DNA of 64,000 bases, taken from contig JAJJXM010000013.1 of NCBI GenBank assembly GCA_024516155.1, positions 558,001-622,000 on the forward strand, in the 5' to 3' direction. Below the pieces are notes generated by a model. That model searched no databases and was not told where the DNA came from. It was given only the letters and a program-made list of their open reading frames with translations. This document shows, piece after piece, positions 59,616 through 64,000 of the stretch. Numbering within the stretch: position 1 is the first letter of the stretch; the number at the start of each line of letters is the position of its first letter. A program made the translations under genes and the position numbers. The DNA comes from Pyronema omphalodes. Lineage: Eukaryota > Ascomycota > Pezizomycetes > Pezizales > Pyronemataceae.

Positions 59616-62180
59616 ATGAAGGTTTCCACTTTGAACCCCACCACTTCTGGTATGAAGAAACGTCTTTCAATCGCTTATCTATTGGCCTTGAATGTCCTGC
59701 TCGGTAATTGCCAGAACGTCACGGCCCCCTCCTTTACCACCGACAACGATACCATCAACGACAATACCACCAACCTCATCACCACCACCGAAGCCAACAC
59801 CACATCCTCCGCCGCTATTAGCATTCGTGCCATCTCCCTTACAGAGCATGAACGAGCCCCTACGGACATCGAAGCCCTCGAAATCTGCCAGTCACCTCAG
59901 TTCGAGCCTACCCAAGCCAACTTCCTGGAAGCAGGCGCCTACAAGTGGATGGTCGACTTTAACAAGGAGAACTCCGACACCGAGTTCTTCGTCCGCCACG
60001 GCATGTTGGCGACTATCGCCAATAATTACCTTGGGTTGAATAACTTTAAGTGCGCCCTGGGAACGTCCCACCAGTGCCGTACCGACTGTCCCACGGTGGT
60101 CAAGAGTATCGGCGACCTCGACTTGGCCCGAAAGGTCTTCTTCACACTTGCTTCTGGCCAGAATCTTTTGACTGTTGGTGAGCTTGTATACGATGGCATC
60201 GAGAGTGCCCAACTGAACATGATGGGACTTGTTCCCCGGATGTCACTCGAGAACTTTATGCTCTCCAAAACCCCCCAAGAACAAGAAAAGGCTAAAGCCA
60301 TGGCCTTTTTCGCCGGATTGATCAGTTGGGCAGTCACCAACATTATCCAGACCATCACCCCGCTCATGCCCTTCAAGGGAATTGTCGACAGCATCATTGG
60401 CGAGTTCGAGAAAATGTACACCGACGAGAACGATGCAAAGATAACACAGTTCTGGGGCGAGGTTTGGGAGGGACGTGGTGAAGTTCCAGCCACCTGGCTT
60501 AACCATATAGATGATGACTCGTTCGCCCCGACAAAGTTGGCGAAGCATCGTTTAGGTATCGGAAAGTTTAAAGAAGACGTTGACGGGATCTTCAACACCC
60601 GCCTGTACAAGGAGGCGTCCGATCGACTTTGGGCCATCGGTCTCAACATCGCCCTCCCCATCTACCTCCGCGACTGGATCGAGTCTTTCCAGGTTCCAAG
60701 CCCAGATTCGCCTCACGATGCCAATGTAGCTATGGTATCTGCCATGGTCCAGGAGACTGGTCGCTTTGCCAGACGCCGCCTGAAGGAGAACTTTGTCTAC
60801 GTATTTGGCCCCGGAACCTCCTCAATCAAGGCCGATGGAACCTCCTACTTGACCAACATCCTCGGAATGGGTACTTTCCTGCCTGTCGACTCCTCTATTT
60901 TGTCCCATTGGACCTCTTCTACCGTTGAGGATACCCTCACCCAGAATATGTACATGAAGACATTGAACGCAGCTCTTCGTGCACAAAAGCACTTTATCAG
61001 CTGCACCCCAGACTTCCGCCATAAGGAACGCCGCAGCACCTTTTCGAACACTGGAGTCGCCGCTCCGAATTGCTATGCTGACAATACCGGCCCCGCCAAA
61101 TCAAAGGCATGCATCAACGGAGAAGTCTGTTACTTCTACCGCTGGGCAGATCGAGGACTCCCCAACGCCCACCACGTCGAGGATCCCGTTGGCCTCGACC
61201 GCATGGCCAGCAACGCCATAACCATCGGAGACATCATCGAGTCCTCCGTCAAGACCGCCGATTCGAACGCCGCCCAGGATGGAGAGGTTGCATTGTATGA
61301 CACCTCCGGATTCCGCACCGTCATGAACGGTCCCACCGCCGACCACCTCACCAACTCCTCCACCACCGGGATGTTCTCCATTCCAGTCTGCCACACTCCT
61401 TACAACTGGAACGGTCCCACCGATGGCTACCAGAACAAGAACGACGACGACCCATTCAGCTCTCGCAAATCCCTCCCCTGCTACTGTGGACCACTTGGAC
61501 GGGACACCTCCTCCGTCTGGGGAGCCATGCGTCTCGAGTCATCCACCGGTATTGAGGAATACCAGAACTTCCTCTGCCCCCGCCTGATCAAGACCAAGAT
61601 CCTCAACCGTCTCGAGCGCAACATTGCTCGCTGCCGTATCGGTATTTCCCACGGCTGGAAAGGTCTCGGTTTCCAAGGAAAGGTGCCTGACCACCTCTGC
61701 CCTCTCTTCTTGAGCGAGATTGATGCTCGCGGCTACACCAGCATTGATCAGATCCCTCAGAAGGTTCAGGATATCTTGGTCTGCAAGATTAAGCACGACA
61801 AGAGTAAGGGATGTAAGCCTTACATCAAGACCCCTATTGCCGATGCTTGGAAGGAGGCCGGTTTCGATGATTCGACTGCTCTGGATGTCGACTTCAAGGA
61901 TGATGAGGTGTCTGGTGGTCTCCTTGAGATTGGAGATGGATCCGAATCCTACAACACCGAGGAGCAGGCTTCTACCGAGGAGGAGGAAGAGGAGCAGCCA
62001 ATCGACTATGCGGCGAGAATCAAGCCTGGAGTGGGCGGCAATACCTACACCAAAACCAGAACCTTTGCGCCCCTTTCCACCGCCCCTGCCTCCGACGCCG
62101 TCTCCTCCACCACCGCTACTAGCTCGGCCGCCTCTACCACCTCTGAGAGCAGCGCCGCTTCCGAATCTGCTACCGCATAA
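59616..62180 (+). CDS. Large secreted protein of unknown function, right copy
   Basis: A single exon of 854 residues. The frame is open upstream to 59433, but in the left arm the same stretch has an in-frame TGA just before the shared ATG, and the TATA box lies within it, so translation surely starts at 59616. Signal segment, Cys-rich half, acidic tract and Ser/Thr/Ala tail match the left copy. Differences include a few substitutions in the Thr-rich linker (e.g. AISIRAI against ATGIRAI), AKITQFWGE against AQIKEFWGE, CINGE against CIYGE, KDDEVSGG against KDNEESGG, and a shorter Ala/Ser tail. Both copies are intact, which suggests that both are or were recently functional. Confidence 0.85.
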   Translation: MKVSTLNPTTSGMKKRLSIAYLLALNVLLGNCQNVTAPSFTTDNDTINDNTTNLITTTEANTTSSAAISIRAISLTEHERAPTDIEALEICQSPQFEPTQANFLEAGAYKWMVDFNKENSDTEFFVRHGMLATIANNYLGLNNFKCALGTSHQCRTDCPTVVKSIGDLDLARKVFFTLASGQNLLTVGELVYDGIESAQLNMMGLVPRMSLENFMLSKTPQEQEKAKAMAFFAGLISWAVTNIIQTITPLMPFKGIVDSIIGEFEKMYTDENDAKITQFWGEVWEGRGEVPATWLNHIDDDSFAPTKLAKHRLGIGKFKEDVDGIFNTRLYKEASDRLWAIGLNIALPIYLRDWIESFQVPSPDSPHDANVAMVSAMVQETGRFARRRLKENFVYVFGPGTSSIKADGTSYLTNILGMGTFLPVDSSILSHWTSSTVEDTLTQNMYMKTLNAALRAQKHFISCTPDFRHKERRSTFSNTGVAAPNCYADNTGPAKSKACINGEVCYFYRWADRGLPNAHHVEDPVGLDRMASNAITIGDIIESSVKTADSNAAQDGEVALYDTSGFRTVMNGPTADHLTNSSTTGMFSIPVCHTPYNWNGPTDGYQNKNDDDPFSSRKSLPCYCGPLGRDTSSVWGAMRLESSTGIEEYQNFLCPRLIKTKILNRLERNIARCRIGISHGWKGLGFQGKVPDHLCPLFLSEIDARGYTSIDQIPQKVQDILVCKIKHDKSKGCKPYIKTPIADAWKEAGFDDSTALDVDFKDDEVSGGLLEIGDGSESYNTEEQASTEEEEEEQPIDYAARIKPGVGGNTYTKTRTFAPLSTAPASDAVSSTTATSSAASTTSESSAASESATA

Positions 62181-62214
62181 GCAGAGATTCTAGTTGTTTT
62201 TGTACATTGTCATG

Positions 62215-62287
62215 TATTGTCTGTTTTTGCATTCTGTTTTATTTTGGGCTTTGATTTCTAATGTTTTGTTTTATTCTGTTTTTCACG

Positions 62288-62326
<39 letters not shown>

Positions 62327-62640
62327 GGGCAAGGAGTTAGTTCAAGGAATTTATTTGCATATCTTTTTCACATAGAGCTGGGCAAGGAGTTAGGTATAGA
62401 TGGAGTTTGTTTCTTACGGTTATATTGTCTCGTATTGTCTGTTTTTTCATTCTGTTTTGTTTTGGGCTTTGATTTCTGTTGATTTGTTTTGTTCTGTTTA
62501 TCACGAAAAAAAAAAAAAAAAAAAAACAAAAAGGGCAAGGAGTTAGTTCAAGGCGGAGTTTTTTTGCATATCTTTTCAAAATAGAGCTGGGCAAGGAGTT
62601 AGGTATAGATGGAGTTTGTTTTGTATGGTCTATAGAAGGT
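62215..62640 (+). repeat. Tandem 3' repeat with internal poly(A) tracts, right arm
   Basis: Two units with a 218-bp period (TATTGTCT starts at 62215 and 62433). A37 lies at 62288-62324 and A21 at 62506-62526; each follows TCACG and is followed by GGGCAAGGAGTTAG, a motif that occurs four times in all. Both A runs are in the sense direction of the adjacent gene. Confidence 0.9.
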
Positions 62641-63835
62641 TTAAGGGTCTCAAGGGTTGCTTCATTTGTACTGAAGGCGTTAAGATCACCAGAATGTTAA
62701 TATCCACCTTGTACTATAGTTGTAGTCTTAATGAAAATTTTTTTTCTTCGGAATTCTCATAATGGCCACTTGTGATTTTTTCAAGACGTGATTTGTAATG
62801 TCGAAGTTTTATTGACTCGTTTGCATATCTATTAACTCGTTTGCACATCTTTCGTCATCCACATCTTCTCTGTCTCCGATAAAGGTTTACAGAGAATTGT
62901 TCAGTAGTTCTTAATTCTTGCAAGGTAGTGTTTTGCACAGCAAAATACGCGCATACAGAGTATAGATGCTTTGTTCTGATCCTGATGACACAGCTCAGAT
63001 TATTCCTGAATTTTCCAAATACCTACATAACCCTGAACAGTCTTCTCCACGCCCCACCCAGTTCATCCCGGGGCTCTTACAGGCCTGGCTCAAGGCTTCC
63101 ATAGTCCGCCACCACTGCTAATTGGTCTGGACTATTCACTCCGTGGACTGTCGTCCGCAGTCCGGAACTGACCGTGGATGTTGAGAATCCTAGTGTAGTA
63201 TACAGCTATCCCTGCTATTTTGCGTTCTATATGTGGTATGTTTAATAAACCAGAGCCCAAACGGCCACCGCTGCTACATACCGGATCTGTAGTGCCAATG
63301 ACTGCTCGCCTGCTACCTGCTCTACGGGCTTCCAGCTGTTCTAGAAACTGTAGTACATAACGGATTAAAGTTACCGAGATAGGCAAGGCAAGACAAGACA
63401 AGTGTATAAGTTAGTTGCACTCATCAAGCTTCTGTAAGACGGTGATGGACTAGATCCGCGCACCATGGAACCCGGATGCAAATGGACATTCAAGGTCTTG
63501 CTATGGTCGGCTTAGCTTTTATGATGATGGGGTGATTGGTGTGGTATCGCCAGACGACGGCGGGAAAACGGAGAATCATCTCTCATAGCATCTATATGAT
63601 TTGCTCTGTCATTAGGGAAGTTTTTTTTTGTTCCATAATGATAACTGGATGGGTAACTGCAATTTCGTTGATTATAGAAGATACACAAGTTGTTCATATC
63701 ATCATGGCTAAAGATTCTGTTATCGTAATTTCAATGCCGCTTAAAGATAGCGGATCATCAATACATCATTGAGTTATTACCCGCCGCTTGGTAGAAAGTC
63801 AGTCGAGTGATGTTCCATGAGTCATGATCCCAAGA

Positions 63836-64000
63836 TCGTGATGGCAAGATAGAACAAGGGGGTGTAAGTACGATTTTACCAAGCATCGCTAGACGAGAAA
63901 GTTGATCTATTCATGTATTTTACAACTGAGATACAAGCCAACGTCTGTTGACGGCTACCCATATAAATTGGAGCAATTGTTGGTTCGTACTCGATATTGA
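63836..64000. other. Window end, no gene seen
   Basis: No feature can be supported in the last 165 bp; similarity to the left arm has ended. Confidence 0.5.

Larger units (their letters stand above)
58075..63835 (+). repeat. Right arm of the ~5.7-kb inverted duplication
   Basis: Counterpart of 37060-42695. The order along the plus strand is: tRNA-like element, short conserved ORF, TATA box, secreted-protein gene, poly(A) repeats, then a diverged 1-kb tail. In the tail, about 100-150 bp near 62850-63000 has no clear partner in the left arm. The inner border (~58075) and outer border (~63835) are where similarity fades by eye. Confidence 0.85.

Overview
The window reads as a filamentous ascomycete (Pezizomycotina) chromosome segment. 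Most genes have short introns (47-90 bp, a few longer) with GT..AG borders. There is a tRNA-Phe with a canonical intron after position 37. The gene set includes a BimC-type kinesin-5, a CAF-1 WD40 subunit, Pol kappa with a UBZ finger, Rcf1, threonine deaminase and NatD. The large Ser/Thr/Pro-rich wall protein and long AT-rich gaps fit Pezizomycotina; an early-diverging class (Orbiliomycetes or Pezizomycetes) is a guess only.

Left third (1-36.8 kb): a 1,515-residue GPI-anchored, adhesin-like wall protein (484-5139). After a 4-kb gap comes a membrane-anchored cytochrome P450 (9144-11043). A sugar/quinate-type MFS transporter (13663-15319, minus) and a Gfo/Idh/MocA oxidoreductase (17070-18217, plus) are transcribed divergently from one 1.75-kb interval that carries a dense cluster of CreA-type sites. 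Then follow an F-box-like protein with Cys-rich clusters (20791-22551), tRNA-Phe (23249-23348), CAF-1 subunit B (27173-29483), kinesin-5 (30238-33915) and mitochondrial ribosomal protein bL36m (36314-36772, minus).

Right part (37-64 kb): two copies of a ~5.7-kb segment lie in inverted orientation (about 37060-42695 and 58075-63835). Each arm holds one intronless gene for an unrecognised ~855-residue secreted protein, its promoter, a tRNA-like sequence, a short conserved ORF, and a tandem 3' repeat with long internal poly(A) tracts read in the sense direction. The arms are nearly identical over the gene and its promoter but clearly diverged at their outer ends. This is the most unusual structure here.

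The arms flank a 15.4-kb island of ordinary genes: DNA polymerase kappa (43739-47293, minus) with a long repeat-bearing N-terminal extension; an acidic coiled-coil protein of unknown role (48679-50839); Rcf1 (51894-52612, minus); threonine deaminase (53358-55350); and the histone N-alpha-acetyltransferase NatD (56092-57283). Rcf1, bL36m and probably threonine deaminase act in mitochondria. Apart from the transporter/oxidoreductase pair and the duplicated secreted gene, the genes do not form an obvious cluster.

All splice junctions were read by eye from GT/AG borders, reading-frame continuity and family conservation. No alignment or database search was run, and identities quoted for the arms are estimates from partial manual alignment.
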